This document shows positions 1 to 8,899 of a stretch of 64,000 bases of DNA, one piece after another. Below the pieces are notes generated by a model. That model was given only the letters and a program-made list of their open reading frames with translations, ran no database searches and was not told where the DNA came from. Every line of letters begins with the position of its first letter. The stretch's first letter is position 1. Position numbers and translations under genes: made by a program. Source of the stretch: Chryseobacterium sediminis (GTDB lineage Bacteria; Bacteroidota; Bacteroidia; Flavobacteriales; Weeksellaceae); the NCBI RefSeq assembly GCF_008386505.1, contig NZ_VUNZ01000001.1, positions 372,001 to 436,000 of the forward strand. The letters are read 5' to 3'.

Positions 1-1260
1 AACCTGTCTGGATACCGAATTGTTATCATGCTCCTGGATGGGTTTTGTTGCGAGCATATCCAGTTCCTCTTTCGGAAGGCCGAAAACTTTTCCTATTTCC
101 CTGAAAATAGAGCGATATTTAAATTCAACATTGGTTCCGCAGAAAGCAACATGGTCTTTACCATATTTCTCAAAAATATATTCAAGGATAATATCCCTGG
201 TCTGCCAGCTCCAGTCAATGTCAAAGTCAGGAGGTGTTTTACGGTTGAGGTTTAAAAAACGTTCAAAATACAGATCAAGTTCCAAAGGACATATATCAGT
301 AATTCCGATGCAGTAGCTGACAATGGAATTGGCACCGCTGCCTCTTCCTACGTGCATAAATCCCATCCGGTTGCTGTATTGGATAATATCCCAGGTGATC
401 AGGAAGTAAGCACAGAAATTAAGCTGGTCAATGACTCCTAACTCTTTATCCACTCTTGTTCTTGCCTGTAGATTATCATCGGAATACCTTTTTGAAAGTC
501 CTTCATACACTAACTTCTTTAAAAGCTCAAAATCATTTTCCCTGCTGTCAGTGAAATGCTTTTTGTTTTTAGGGGTTGAAAAGTCAAAATCAAAATGACA
601 AGTATTGACAATATATTTTGTGTTTTCAATAATTTGTGGCTCATGCTGAAACTGAGCCAAAAGCTTTTTTTTATCAGTAAACATTTCATTGTCTTTACAG
701 TAATGAGCTTCTGTTAGCTTACTGATCAAGGTATTGAGATCAATGGCCCTTAGTATTTTATGAAGCTCATATTCTTCAGGAGTTGTAAAGGTAACGGGAT
801 GCAGGATGACCATTTTATGGATGAACGGTTTCAATTCAGGTTGAATTAAAAGGTTGAGCTGGTCCTTTCTGATACCTATAAATTCATGATCTGCTAATTG
901 TTCCGGAATATTCTCCAGTGGGTAAATAACAAAAGTATCTGTAAAATCAGGATTTGCTTTAGGAATTTCAATGCCTTCACAATTAAACGCAGTTAAAAGC
1001 CTGTTGATCTCTCCGATACTTCTCTGATTTCTGGACAGGCAGATATAATACAGTTCATCCTGAACCCGTATTTCCACTCCGACAATCGGTTTGATATGAT
1101 GATCCTGGCAAAGTTTATAAAAATCATAGATCCCGGTAATGGTATTGATATCTGTAAGAGCTAAGGTTTTAATATTAAAATGTACAGCCTGCTTAACCAG
1201 TTCTTTAATAGAAATGGTTCCATACCGAAGACTATGATAAGAATGACAATTCAGAAACAT
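1..1260 (-). CDS. dnaE: DNA polymerase III alpha-type subunit (DnaE/DnaE2-like), 3' part off the window
   Basis: Reading the minus strand from the ATG at 1260 gives 420 uninterrupted codons that run off the left edge, so only the N-terminal part is present. It starts with a PHP domain (residues 1-100, H-rich start NCHSYHSL), followed by the polymerase palm with GRGSGANSIVSYC and the acidic active-site string PPDFDIDW (Asp345, Asp347). This is the replicative-type C-family polymerase fold. It begins 7 bp after the dinB stop on the same strand, so the two are very likely co-transcribed. DnaE proteins paired with DinB and a LexA-like regulator are usually the second, error-prone DnaE rather than the main replicase. 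I infer that role from context, since the C-terminus is not visible. Confidence 0.9.
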   Translation of the reverse strand, partial: MFLNCHSYHSLRYGTISIKELVKQAVHFNIKTLALTDINTITGIYDFYKLCQDHHIKPIVGVEIRVQDELYYICLSRNQRSIGEINRLLTAFNCEGIEIPKANPDFTDTFVIYPLENIPEQLADHEFIGIRKDQLNLLIQPELKPFIHKMVILHPVTFTTPEEYELHKILRAIDLNTLISKLTEAHYCKDNEMFTDKKKLLAQFQHEPQIIENTKYIVNTCHFDFDFSTPKNKKHFTDSRENDFELLKKLVYEGLSKRYSDDNLQARTRVDKELGVIDQLNFCAYFLITWDIIQYSNRMGFMHVGRGSGANSIVSYCIGITDICPLELDLYFERFLNLNRKTPPDFDIDWSWQTRDIILEYIFEKYGKDHVAFCGTNVEFKYRSIFREIGKVFGLPKEELDMLATKPIQEHDNNSVSRQV

Positions 1261-1267
1261 CTTATAC

Positions 1268-2410
1268 TTATTTTAATAAACCTGAGGCTCTTCCTACACT
1301 TGAAGTTCCAAACCTGTTCTTGATTTTATCCATTGTCTGGTACAGTGATATCAACTCTTCCGTATCTTCAAAGAGATCCATTTGATGGCATCCGTGAACC
1401 AGTCCGGTAAACTTTACTCCAACTAACCTGATTCTCATACGTCTGGTATATACTTTTTTAAAAAGTTCTAAAACATACCTGAGCAGGGTATGGTCAGCTG
1501 AGGTGTAAGGAATCCTGCATTGTTTGGTTTCCGTATCAAAATTGGCATACCGGAGTTTTACCACTACTACCGATACCAGCCATTTCTCTGCCCTGAGCTG
1601 ATAACAGAGTTTTTCAACCATTCCTGAAAGTATACTTTGAATCCCCTGAATATCTATAGTATCCTGAGCAAAAGTATCTTCTGTAGAAATGGATTTTCGT
1701 TCCGAATATGGAACTACAGGGGTTTCATCAATTCCGTGTGCTTTTTTCCAAAGTTCATTTCCGTTTTTACCAATCAGCTGCCCAAGCACATCAACAGGCA
1801 TTTCAGAAAGTGTTTGTATCGTTCTGATCCCCAGTCTTGAGAGCAGTTGAAAGGTTACATCTCCGACCATAGGAATCTTCTTTACCGAAAGCGGATTCAA
1901 AAACGGCTGTATGTCACATTGCTTTAGTTCAAATCTACCTGTAGGCTTCGATTCTCCGGTTCCGATTTTGGAGACGGTTTTATTAGCAGACAACGCAAAA
2001 CTTATCGGTAATCCTGTGTTTTTCTGTACGCTTTCCGCTATTTCATGCGTCCATTTGTAACATCCGAAAAACTGATCCATCCCGGAGAGATCCAAATAAA
2101 ATTCATCAATACTTGCTTTTTCAAGAACAGGTACTTTTTCCTGAATAATCTCCGTTACCATATGGGACATATTGGAATACATTTCCATATCTCCTTTAAT
2201 CACTTTAGCTTCGGGACACAGCCGTAATGCCATTTTAATCGGCATCGCACTTCTGACTCCGAAAAATCGGGTTTCATAAGAGCATGACGCTACTACACCA
2301 CGGTCTCCACCTCCTATGATGACAGGCTTTTTCTCCAGTTCGGAGTTTTTCAGCCTTTCACAGGAAACAAAGAACGTATCCAAATCCATATGTACAATTG
2401 CTCTTTCCAT
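1268..2410 (-). CDS. dinB: DNA polymerase IV (Y-family translesion polymerase)
   Basis: A 380-residue Y-family polymerase that copies past damaged bases at low fidelity. The catalytic carboxylates are visible: Asp9 in HMDLD at the N-terminus, and Asp102-Glu103 in ASIDEFYLDL. The palm and fingers cover about residues 1-170, followed by the helix-hairpin-helix thumb (MVGDVTFQLLSRLGI) and the little finger domain. The length is normal for DinB, although the C-terminus ends without an obvious beta-clamp-binding tail. It is the first gene of a minus-strand operon with the downstream DnaE-type gene. It is divergent from the S24 regulator, which probably controls it through the 60-bp region between them. 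Confidence 0.95.
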   Translation of the reverse strand: MERAIVHMDLDTFFVSCERLKNSELEKKPVIIGGGDRGVVASCSYETRFFGVRSAMPIKMALRLCPEAKVIKGDMEMYSNMSHMVTEIIQEKVPVLEKASIDEFYLDLSGMDQFFGCYKWTHEIAESVQKNTGLPISFALSANKTVSKIGTGESKPTGRFELKQCDIQPFLNPLSVKKIPMVGDVTFQLLSRLGIRTIQTLSEMPVDVLGQLIGKNGNELWKKAHGIDETPVVPYSERKSISTEDTFAQDTIDIQGIQSILSGMVEKLCYQLRAEKWLVSVVVVKLRYANFDTETKQCRIPYTSADHTLLRYVLELFKKVYTRRMRIRLVGVKFTGLVHGCHQMDLFEDTEELISLYQTMDKIKNRFGTSSVGRASGLLK

Positions 2411-2471
2411 GCGACAAAATTAGTTACGTTTTGAAACAAATTTTGTATTTTTGTTGTCTAAAATTGTAACA
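2411..2471. promoter_or_regulatory. Divergent promoter/operator region between dinB and the S24 regulator
   Basis: This 61-bp region holds an odd-length palindrome at 2436-2446 (acaaa-t-tttgt). It also holds an 8-bp inverted repeat, acaaaatt at 2414-2421 with aattttgt at 2439-2446. Matches to the Bacteroidota -7 element TAnnTTTG lie on both strands: TAATTTTG at 2415-2422 toward dinB and TATTTTTG at 2446-2453 toward the regulator. The dinB -7 box lies so close to the start codon that the mRNA would be nearly leaderless. I see no well-spaced -33 TTG for either direction. The operator role is inferred. Confidence 0.45.
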
Positions 2472-3248
2472 ATGTCAAAATTCTCTGATAACATCGTGTT
2501 TTTGAGAGGAAAGAAAAATATGACTCAGCAAGAACTGGCAGATCTATTAATTCTTACCCGATCCAGATATGTCGCCTATGAATATGGCAGAACAGAACCT
2601 CCAATTGAAATATTGCTTAGAATTTCAAAATTCTATAACATCAGCATTGACCTACTATTAACTGTAGATGTCAGAAAATTTTCTATCGATGAACTCATGG
2701 AGCTTCCTGAGAACAGGATTGTTCTGCCTATAAAGGTTGATCAGGATGGAAACAATCAGATTGAGATTATTCCCCAAAAAGCTTCTATGGGCTATTTGAA
2801 TGGCTATGGAGATCCGGAATACATAGAAAGTCTGGAGACCATATCATTACCTTTTTTAAAAGGAGGTAAGTTCAGGGCTTTTCCGGCTGACGGAGATTCA
2901 ATGCCGCCCTATAAGAACGGAACCTATATTGTGGGAAAATATGTAGAAAACCTTTCGGATTTGAAAACGGACAGAACGTATGTTTTCATTACCGTCAATG
3001 ATGGTATCAGTTACAAAAGGTTTCAGTTTCATGAAGCAGATGGTATATGGGTGAAGGCTGACAATCAATTTTATGAGCCGTATAAAATTCCATTGCCTGA
3101 AATTAAAGAAATCTGGGAATTTGCCTGTAGTATTACTACCAAAGAATATGAACCTGATGAATTTGCAGAACATCATATTCAAAATTTTATCACAGAAATT
3201 AAAACCGATATCAAACAGATCAAAGAAAAAATGGGAGATAGGAATTGA
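2472..3248 (+). CDS. XRE-HTH / S24 LexA-CI-like repressor
   Basis: A 258-residue regulator with an N-terminal XRE helix-turn-helix (residues 8-62, MTQQELADLL...YEYGRTEPP) and a C-terminal S24 peptidase-like domain. The Ser/Lys dyad is present: Ser143 in GDSM and Lys182 in SYKR. Proteins of this kind are cleaved when RecA senses DNA damage and so derepress SOS polymerases. The expected Ala-Gly cleavage site is Met106-Gly107 here (KASMGYLNGYG). I chose the ATG at 2472 over an in-frame TTG at 2451, because the TTG overlaps the -7 box and the HTH starts correctly from MSKF. It is divergent from dinB-dnaE and probably represses that operon and itself. Confidence 0.85.
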   Translation: MSKFSDNIVFLRGKKNMTQQELADLLILTRSRYVAYEYGRTEPPIEILLRISKFYNISIDLLLTVDVRKFSIDELMELPENRIVLPIKVDQDGNNQIEIIPQKASMGYLNGYGDPEYIESLETISLPFLKGGKFRAFPADGDSMPPYKNGTYIVGKYVENLSDLKTDRTYVFITVNDGISYKRFQFHEADGIWVKADNQFYEPYKIPLPEIKEIWEFACSITTKEYEPDEFAEHHIQNFITEIKTDIKQIKEKMGDRN

Positions 3249-3317
3249 AACTATTTTGAGTAAATGACATAACAAAAAACTTCTCCGAAGGGAAGTAAAA
3301 AACACAAATGATGAAAA

Positions 3318-3342
3318 AACATCCCGAAGTAACGGGATGTTT
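3318..3342. terminator. Stem-loop between the S24 regulator and alkB
   Basis: A perfect 10-bp stem (aaacatcccg / cgggatgttt) with a 5-nt loop, but without a long T-tract after it. A smaller imperfect hairpin (acttctccgaagggaagt, 3279-3296) sits just upstream. Together they probably end the regulator transcript before alkB. Confidence 0.5.
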
Positions 3343-3371
3343 CTAAGATAAATATTTTAATTTAAAGTTAA

Positions 3372-3983
3372 ATGACCCAGCTGAGTTTATTTGATACAGA
3401 AGAATTCTATGAGTTTCCAAAAGATCTTTTGGAATACAGAGAGAGTTTTCTGAGCAGGGAAGAAGCCGATTTGTTTAAAAACAAATTATTGGAAATGGCT
3501 CCTTGGGAACAGCGTACACAGAAGATGTATGATAAGGTGATGCTTACTCCAAGATTAACGGCCTGGTATGGAGATTCAAAATATAGTGATTCCGAAGAAA
3601 ATCAAAAACCAACTCATCCATGGACTCCTGAATTGTTTACATTAAAACAAAGAATCGAAAAGGAATTTGGCTGTCAGTTCAATGGTGTTTTATTAAACTT
3701 ATACCGAGACCATAATGACTCCGTCGCCTGGCACCGAGATAAAGAAAGCAGATATGGGAAACGACCTATCATTGCATCCATCAGTCTTGGACAAACCAGA
3801 AACTTTGATTTCAGAAAGAAAGACCACCATCAAAGCAAATACAGCCTTGCACTTCCTCATGGATCGTTGCTTATTATGAAAGGAGACCTACAGGAAAATT
3901 GGGAACATCGGATTGCTAAATCAAGTACACCAATGAAGGAACGTATTAACTTGACTTTTCGATTAATATTACCTAATATGTAG
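3372..3983 (+). CDS. alkB: Alpha-ketoglutarate-dependent dioxygenase AlkB
   Basis: A 203-residue Fe(II)/2-oxoglutarate dioxygenase that directly reverses N-alkyl damage on DNA or RNA bases by oxidative demethylation. The iron ligands are His121 and Asp123 (WHRDKE) and His179 (WEHRI). The 2-oxoglutarate-binding arginines are in RINLTFR (Arg191, Arg197). Length and motif order match the AlkB family. Its location next to the DinB/DnaE cassette makes this a small DNA-damage neighbourhood, although it has its own upstream region. A decayed piece of a close relative lies at 14484-14554. Confidence 0.93.
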   Translation: MTQLSLFDTEEFYEFPKDLLEYRESFLSREEADLFKNKLLEMAPWEQRTQKMYDKVMLTPRLTAWYGDSKYSDSEENQKPTHPWTPELFTLKQRIEKEFGCQFNGVLLNLYRDHNDSVAWHRDKESRYGKRPIIASISLGQTRNFDFRKKDHHQSKYSLALPHGSLLIMKGDLQENWEHRIAKSSTPMKERINLTFRLILPNM

Positions 3984-4085
3984 ATTCTTGAAGACGTATT
4001 GATAATCGTTTTTACTATTCTGAAATTTCAAAACAGATTTTAAAATAATTGTTGTTGCTCCAATGAATAAAATAAGAAAATGGAG

Positions 4086-4811
4086 CTATCTCAACTTTCT
4101 TTTCAGGTGATAATACCGGAATAATAACCTATCATACCATACGGCAAATAATAAGAAAATAACAGGGAGAAGAAGTGTTTTCAGTTGAAATTGCTGATAG
4201 GTAAATCCCCCAATAATTCCCCCTAGAAAAAAACAAATGATGATGATTAGCTTTAAAAAAATGCTTTTATTCAATTGTATTTTTTTTCCTTTTTGCTGAT
4301 GGAAAAATAGCTGAGATAATTCAATTCCCAAATCAGTAAATAGCCCGGTGAGATGGGTAGTTCTTACTACAGACTGGGAAACTCTGGTAACAAGAGCATT
4401 CTGTAATCCCATAGCAAAAAGTAATGCCGAAGAAATGATGAGCGAGACAGAAGAATTTTTAGGTAATATATCAGGTGAAAACGCTATGATAAGCATGATT
4501 ATAATTTCAATGGACAAAGCAATGATATAAGATGTATTGGATTTATGCTTTGTAGCCCATTCTGTGATAAACCCGGAAACAAAGGCTCCCAGCAAGAAAA
4601 ATAGGATATACAACAGATAAAAAAGTGCCATTTTATAATTCTTTATAAACAGCTCTTCAGAAAAATAGGCGAAATGTCCTGTTACATTGGTAGTCAGGGT
4701 ACTTACGGAAAGTACCCCAGTGATATTCACCAATCCTGCAACGCAAGACAGAATAGAGGCCAGCTTTAAATTATGGGAATATGTTCGTCCTTTTCCCTGA
4801 TGTCTAAACAT
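4086..4811 (-). CDS. YoaK-family (DUF1275) membrane protein
   Basis: A 241-residue protein with about six hydrophobic helices (near residues 18-38, 62-84, 93-113, 121-141, 185-203 and 208-225). It carries the family-typical segment MGLQNALVTRVSQSVVRTTH, followed by LTG, around residues 138-160. DUF1275 proteins are inner-membrane proteins of unknown transport function. It stands alone between alkB (convergent) and the Crp gene. The ATG at 4811 gives a short basic N-terminus before the first helix, which suits a cytoplasmic N-terminus. The substrate cannot be inferred. Confidence 0.85.
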   Translation of the reverse strand: MFRHQGKGRTYSHNLKLASILSCVAGLVNITGVLSVSTLTTNVTGHFAYFSEELFIKNYKMALFYLLYILFFLLGAFVSGFITEWATKHKSNTSYIIALSIEIIIMLIIAFSPDILPKNSSVSLIISSALLFAMGLQNALVTRVSQSVVRTTHLTGLFTDLGIELSQLFFHQQKGKKIQLNKSIFLKLIIIICFFLGGIIGGFTYQQFQLKTLLLPVIFLLFAVWYDRLLFRYYHLKRKLR

Positions 4812-4938
4812 ACATCATTCTTTTAGTAATTGTACATTAGAAATATTATGGAAGAGAAGTAACACTCAGTGTAAAATTATTCCTGAACCATTATGCCTCA
4901 AAAATTTTCAGAATATCCAAAGATATTATCATCTTTTG

Positions 4939-5622
4939 TTAAAGATTAGCGATACGTGTCAGTCTTTCTATATTTTTCAGCTCTATTTTTCTACCTTCCA
5001 TCACAATAAGTTGTTCTTCCCTAAAATCATGCAGGATACGGGCTAATGTCTCCCTTGCTGTTCCTACCATATTGGCTAAGTCAACGCGAGATAATGTAAT
5101 ATATACATTTTCTGCAATATTATTTTTTGATTTGTATTTATTATGCAGAATCAATAAGCTGAGGGCTGCACGTTCCCTGACAGTTCGTTGGGATAAAATA
5201 GTCATCAGGTTGGCCATTACACTAAACTCATGACTCAGGCTTTTGAGAAGAAATTTAGAAAAAACTTTTGATTCTTCAAGAATATGCAAAAAATCTTCTT
5301 TTGGGATAAATGCAATAACAGAACTTTCAATGACCTGTGTGGTGTCGCCATAAGAATAATCACTTAAGATGGCTGAATATCCAAAAAATTCCCCGGCATT
5401 ATAGATATAAATAATCTGCTCTCTTCCGTCATTATCAACCTTATATTTTTTTACCTTTCCTTCTTTCAAATAAAAGATACCATTAGGAATAGTCCCTTCA
5501 GTAAATATAGCATCGTTTTTACGGTAGTTTTTAATCTGCATCACTTTTTGAAGCATTTCTTTATCGTATGTTGAAAGCTCCTCAAAAAGATATTGATTAT
5601 TAAAAATAAATTTTGAAATCAT
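4939..5622 (-). CDS. Crp/Fnr-family transcriptional regulator
   Basis: A 227-residue regulator with a cyclic-nucleotide-binding-like beta barrel (residues 20-130, GIFYLKEGKVKKYK...GEFFGYSAIL), a dimerisation helix and a winged HTH at about 165-220. The recognition helix ARETLARILHDF keeps the Glu and Arg used by Crp/Fnr to read TGA half-sites. The protein contains no cysteine, so it cannot bind an Fnr-type [4Fe-4S] cluster. The residues expected for cAMP binding are not obvious either, so the ligand is unknown. It is divergent from pckA across a 130-bp region with an Fnr-like box, which suggests control of pckA or of itself. Confidence 0.9.
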   Translation of the reverse strand: MISKFIFNNQYLFEELSTYDKEMLQKVMQIKNYRKNDAIFTEGTIPNGIFYLKEGKVKKYKVDNDGREQIIYIYNAGEFFGYSAILSDYSYGDTTQVIESSVIAFIPKEDFLHILEESKVFSKFLLKSLSHEFSVMANLMTILSQRTVRERAALSLLILHNKYKSKNNIAENVYITLSRVDLANMVGTARETLARILHDFREEQLIVMEGRKIELKNIERLTRIANL

Positions 5623-5659
5623 GATTTACTAATTTACACATTTTTACCCTAACTTAAAT

Positions 5660-5673
5660 TTGACTTAAATCAC
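5660..5673. promoter_or_regulatory. Candidate Crp/Fnr operator upstream of pckA
   Basis: The sequence ttgac-ttaa-atcac matches the Fnr-type consensus TTGAT-N4-ATCAA at 8 of 10 arm positions. It lies between the divergent Crp/Fnr gene and pckA, about 80 bp upstream of the pckA start. The role is inferred from position and dyad only. Confidence 0.4.
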
Positions 5674-5752
5674 GTTTATAACAGATTTAGATCCTTCCTG
5701 TTTCCTCATAAAGTGCCTATTTTTACAACGATAAGTAAACTTTAATTCATCT

Positions 5753-7336
5753 ATGGAATATTTGGAATCTCTAAAAAATATTGGAGTTGTACCCAGTAAA
5801 GAAGTCTATTGGAATTTATCTGTCTCACAGCTGATTTCACAAACCTTAAAACAAAATCAGGGGATTATTACAAGTTCAGGAGCTTTGGCTTGTGATACAG
5901 GCGAATTTACAGGCCGTTCACCAAAGGATAAGTTTATTGTTAAGGATGGTACAACCAAAGACTCTATTTGGTGGGGAGAGGTTAATCATCCTTTTGTACC
6001 AGAAGACTTTGACAAATTGTATGATGATGTTATTATCCATCTTTCTGGTAGAGATATTTATGTCAGAGATGCCTATGCATGCGCCAAACCTGAATACAGA
6101 CTGAATATAAAGGTTATCACAGAAACGCCATGGGCCAACTTATTTGTTAATAATCTGTTTTTAAGACCTGAAGCAAGGGAATTGGAAACATTTCAGCATG
6201 AATGGTTGATTCTTAATGCTCCGGATTTCAAAGCTGATCCTAAAACCCATAAAACCCGTCAGCATAATTTTACGATCATCAATTTTACAAAGAAAGTCAT
6301 TCTTATTGGTGGAAGTGCCTACACAGGGGAAATCAAAAAAGGAATTTTTACCGTACTAAACTATATCCTTCCTTTTGAGAAAAATGTACTTTCCATGCAC
6401 TGCTCGTCCAATGTAGGAACCACTGGTGATACCGCTGTATTTTTTGGACTTTCCGGAACAGGAAAAACGACTCTTTCGGCAGATCCTTCAAGAAAGCTGA
6501 TTGGAGATGATGAACATGGATGGGATCATGAAAGTGTATTTAACTTTGAAGGGGGCTGTTATGCTAAATGTGTTAACCTGAGTGAGGAAAAAGAACCGCA
6601 GATATTTTCTGCCATACACTCTGGAACTTTGCTTGAAAACGTGCGCTTTTTTGATGGAACTTATATTGTAGATTATGATAATGTTTCCGTAACAGAAAAC
6701 ACAAGAGCTGCTTATCCCATCGACTTTATTGAGAATGCGGTACATCCTTCCATAGGGAAAACTCCCAATAATATTTTCTTTTTAACCTGCGATGCTTTTG
6801 GAGTTCTTCCTCCGATATCGAAACTATCAGTAGGACAGGCGATGTATCATTTTATTTCGGGATATACTGCTAAGGTGGCAGGAACTGAGGCTGGCATTAC
6901 GGAACCTCAGACCACATTTTCAGCGTGTTTTGGAAAACCTTTTTTACCGCTTCATCCTACAAAATATGCAGAACTGTTAGGAAAGAAGTTAAAAGATAAC
7001 AACATCAATGTATGGCTTATTAATACCGGCTGGTCTGCTGGTGCCTATGGTACCGGGGAACGTATCAAACTTGCTTATACCAGGGCTATGATATCGGCAG
7101 TACTTGAAAATAAATTGGAACACGTAGATTTCGTACAAGATGCTGTATTTGGACTGCAGATACCTGTAGAGTGTGAAGGAGTTCCTTCCGATATTCTAAA
7201 TCCTAAAAATACCTGGGATGACCAGTTGGCATATGATGAAAAAGCATTACACCTTGCCACTCAGTTTGCAGAAAACTTTAAATCATTCGTGTCTTTCGCC
7301 GATGAAGAAACAATAGCAGGAGGACCCTTAGTCTAA
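5753..7336 (+). CDS. pckA: Phosphoenolpyruvate carboxykinase (ATP)
   Basis: A 527-residue enzyme that converts oxaloacetate plus ATP to phosphoenolpyruvate, CO2 and ADP, the first committed step of gluconeogenesis. The kinase-1a P-loop GLSGTGKTTLS lies at about residues 231-241, followed by the Mg/ATP motif LIGDDEHGWD. The substrate-binding TGRSPKDKF is near the N-terminus and GGSAYTGEIKKG is at about 186-197. All are typical of the ATP-dependent family, and the length is standard. A Crp/Fnr gene is divergent upstream. The glycine-cleavage-type genes follow after 52 bp on the same strand, so read-through is possible. Confidence 0.97.
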   Translation: MEYLESLKNIGVVPSKEVYWNLSVSQLISQTLKQNQGIITSSGALACDTGEFTGRSPKDKFIVKDGTTKDSIWWGEVNHPFVPEDFDKLYDDVIIHLSGRDIYVRDAYACAKPEYRLNIKVITETPWANLFVNNLFLRPEARELETFQHEWLILNAPDFKADPKTHKTRQHNFTIINFTKKVILIGGSAYTGEIKKGIFTVLNYILPFEKNVLSMHCSSNVGTTGDTAVFFGLSGTGKTTLSADPSRKLIGDDEHGWDHESVFNFEGGCYAKCVNLSEEKEPQIFSAIHSGTLLENVRFFDGTYIVDYDNVSVTENTRAAYPIDFIENAVHPSIGKTPNNIFFLTCDAFGVLPPISKLSVGQAMYHFISGYTAKVAGTEAGITEPQTTFSACFGKPFLPLHPTKYAELLGKKLKDNNINVWLINTGWSAGAYGTGERIKLAYTRAMISAVLENKLEHVDFVQDAVFGLQIPVECEGVPSDILNPKNTWDDQLAYDEKALHLATQFAENFKSFVSFADEETIAGGPLV

Positions 7337-7388
7337 AATGATATTAACTCATTGAATAAGTATATAAATTAAAAAAAGAACTGTAAGA

Positions 7389-7772
7389 ATGAACATTCCA
7401 GAAAACCTGCTGTACACTGAAGATCACGAGTGGGTTCGATTAGAAAACAATACGGCTTATATCGGAATTACCGATTTTGCCCAACATGAATTAGGAGATA
7501 TTGTCTATGTTGAAATTGAAACATTGGGAGAAAAATTAAAACAACATGAAGTATTTGGGAAAGTTGAAGCTGTGAAAACGGTATCAGACCTGTTTTTGCC
7601 TCTTGCCGGAGAAATACTGGAAATCAATCCGAAATTGGAAGCCAGTCCTGAATTGGTCAATTCAGACCCTTACGGGGAGGGCTGGATGGTTAAAATTAAG
7701 GTGGAAAATCTTTTTGATGCAGAAGGATTGTTAAGATTTGGTTCATACGCATCCCTAATAGGCGCATCATAA
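7389..7772 (+). CDS. gcvH: Glycine cleavage system H protein
   Basis: A 127-residue lipoyl carrier protein. H protein shuttles the aminomethyl group from the P-protein to the T-protein through a lipoylated lysine. The attachment site is Lys63 in VEAVKTVSD, in the usual beta-hairpin context, and the ITDFAQHELGDIVYVE and NSDPYGEGWM segments are canonical. The stop codon directly abuts the gcvT start (TAA then ATG), so translation is probably coupled. No P-protein gene is in the window. Confidence 0.95.
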   Translation: MNIPENLLYTEDHEWVRLENNTAYIGITDFAQHELGDIVYVEIETLGEKLKQHEVFGKVEAVKTVSDLFLPLAGEILEINPKLEASPELVNSDPYGEGWMVKIKVENLFDAEGLLRFGSYASLIGAS

Positions 7773-8866
7773 ATGGGAACTGTAAAACTAAAGAAAACAG
7801 CATTTAATGCCATCCATTTTGCTCTTGGAGGGAAAATGGTAGAATTTGCAGGCTATGAAATGCCTGTTCAATACAAAGGCGTAACACATGAACATGAAGT
7901 GGTTAGAAATAATGTCGGGGTTTTTGATGTGTCTCATATGGGAGAGATCTCAATACAGGGGAAAGGCTCTTTGGAACTTATTCAAAAAATCACTACTAAT
8001 GATGTCTCAAAACTTTATCCCGGAAAAGTACAGTATAGCTGTATGCCCAATGATACGGGCGGTATAGTTGATGATCTCTTGATTTATAAAATAAGCAAAA
8101 ATGATTACCTATTGGTAGTTAATGCTTCTAACATTCAAAAGGATCTGAAATGGATCATGAGACATAACTCTTTTGGAGCAGAGGTAACCAATATTTCTGA
8201 TTCTGTTTCTTTATTAGCTGTTCAGGGACCAAAATCGATAGACGTTTTACAGAAGTTGACGGATATCCATTTGAAAGATATGGAATATTACACATTCACC
8301 ATAGGTGAGTTGGCTCATATTCCAAATGCTTTGGTATCTGCAACAGGATATACGGGTGAACCCGGCTTTGAAATTTATGTAAAGAACAGATAGCTCACTT
8401 ATGGGAAGCCATATTTGAAGCCGGAAAAGATGAAGGTATTGAACCTATCGGGCTGTCGGCAAGGGATACCTTGCGTTTGGAAATGGGGTATTGCCTTTAT
8501 GGAAATGATATTGATGATACAACTTCTCCATTGGAAGCAGGATTAGGATGGATCACAAAGTTTACAAAAGATTTTGTGTATAGCGGATTTTTAAGCATCC
8601 AAAAAGAAAAGGGAGTCACTAAAAAATTGATAGGTTTTGAAATAGAAGATAAAGGAATTCCCCGTCACGGTTATGAAATATGGGATAGTAGCCATCAAAT
8701 TATTGGGGCGGTAACCTCCGGAACTCTTTCACCTACCCTAAAAAAAGGAATAGGGATGGGGTATGTTGCAGCTGATAGCACTAAGATTGGAAATGAAATC
8801 TTTATCAATATCAGAAATAAGGCGGTCAAAGCTAGTATTGTTAAAACTCCATTTATTAAAAAATAG
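7773..8866 (+). pseudogene. gcvT: Aminomethyltransferase (T protein), frameshifted
   Basis: Two abutting reading frames together make a full-length GcvT of about 364 residues, which transfers the methylene group of glycine to tetrahydrofolate. The first frame (7773-8393) ends in EIYVKNR and a stop. The second resumes as [13 protein letters not shown], which is the expected continuation, and runs to 8866 with [16 protein letters not shown] and KLIGFEI segments. Restoring one base in the A-run near 8380-8384 (gtaaag to gtaaaag) would rejoin the frames as VKEQIAHL. This is either a real one-base deletion that inactivates the gene or a homopolymer sequencing error. Both halves look otherwise undecayed. 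Confidence 0.88.
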
Positions 8867-8899
8867 ATCCATTTACAAACCAGTCAGATTAATAATTAT

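Noticed and set aside
20..316. Plus-strand open frames at the left edge
   Set aside because: They lie antisense to the conserved DnaE-type polymerase frame, which is open over all 1260 bases.
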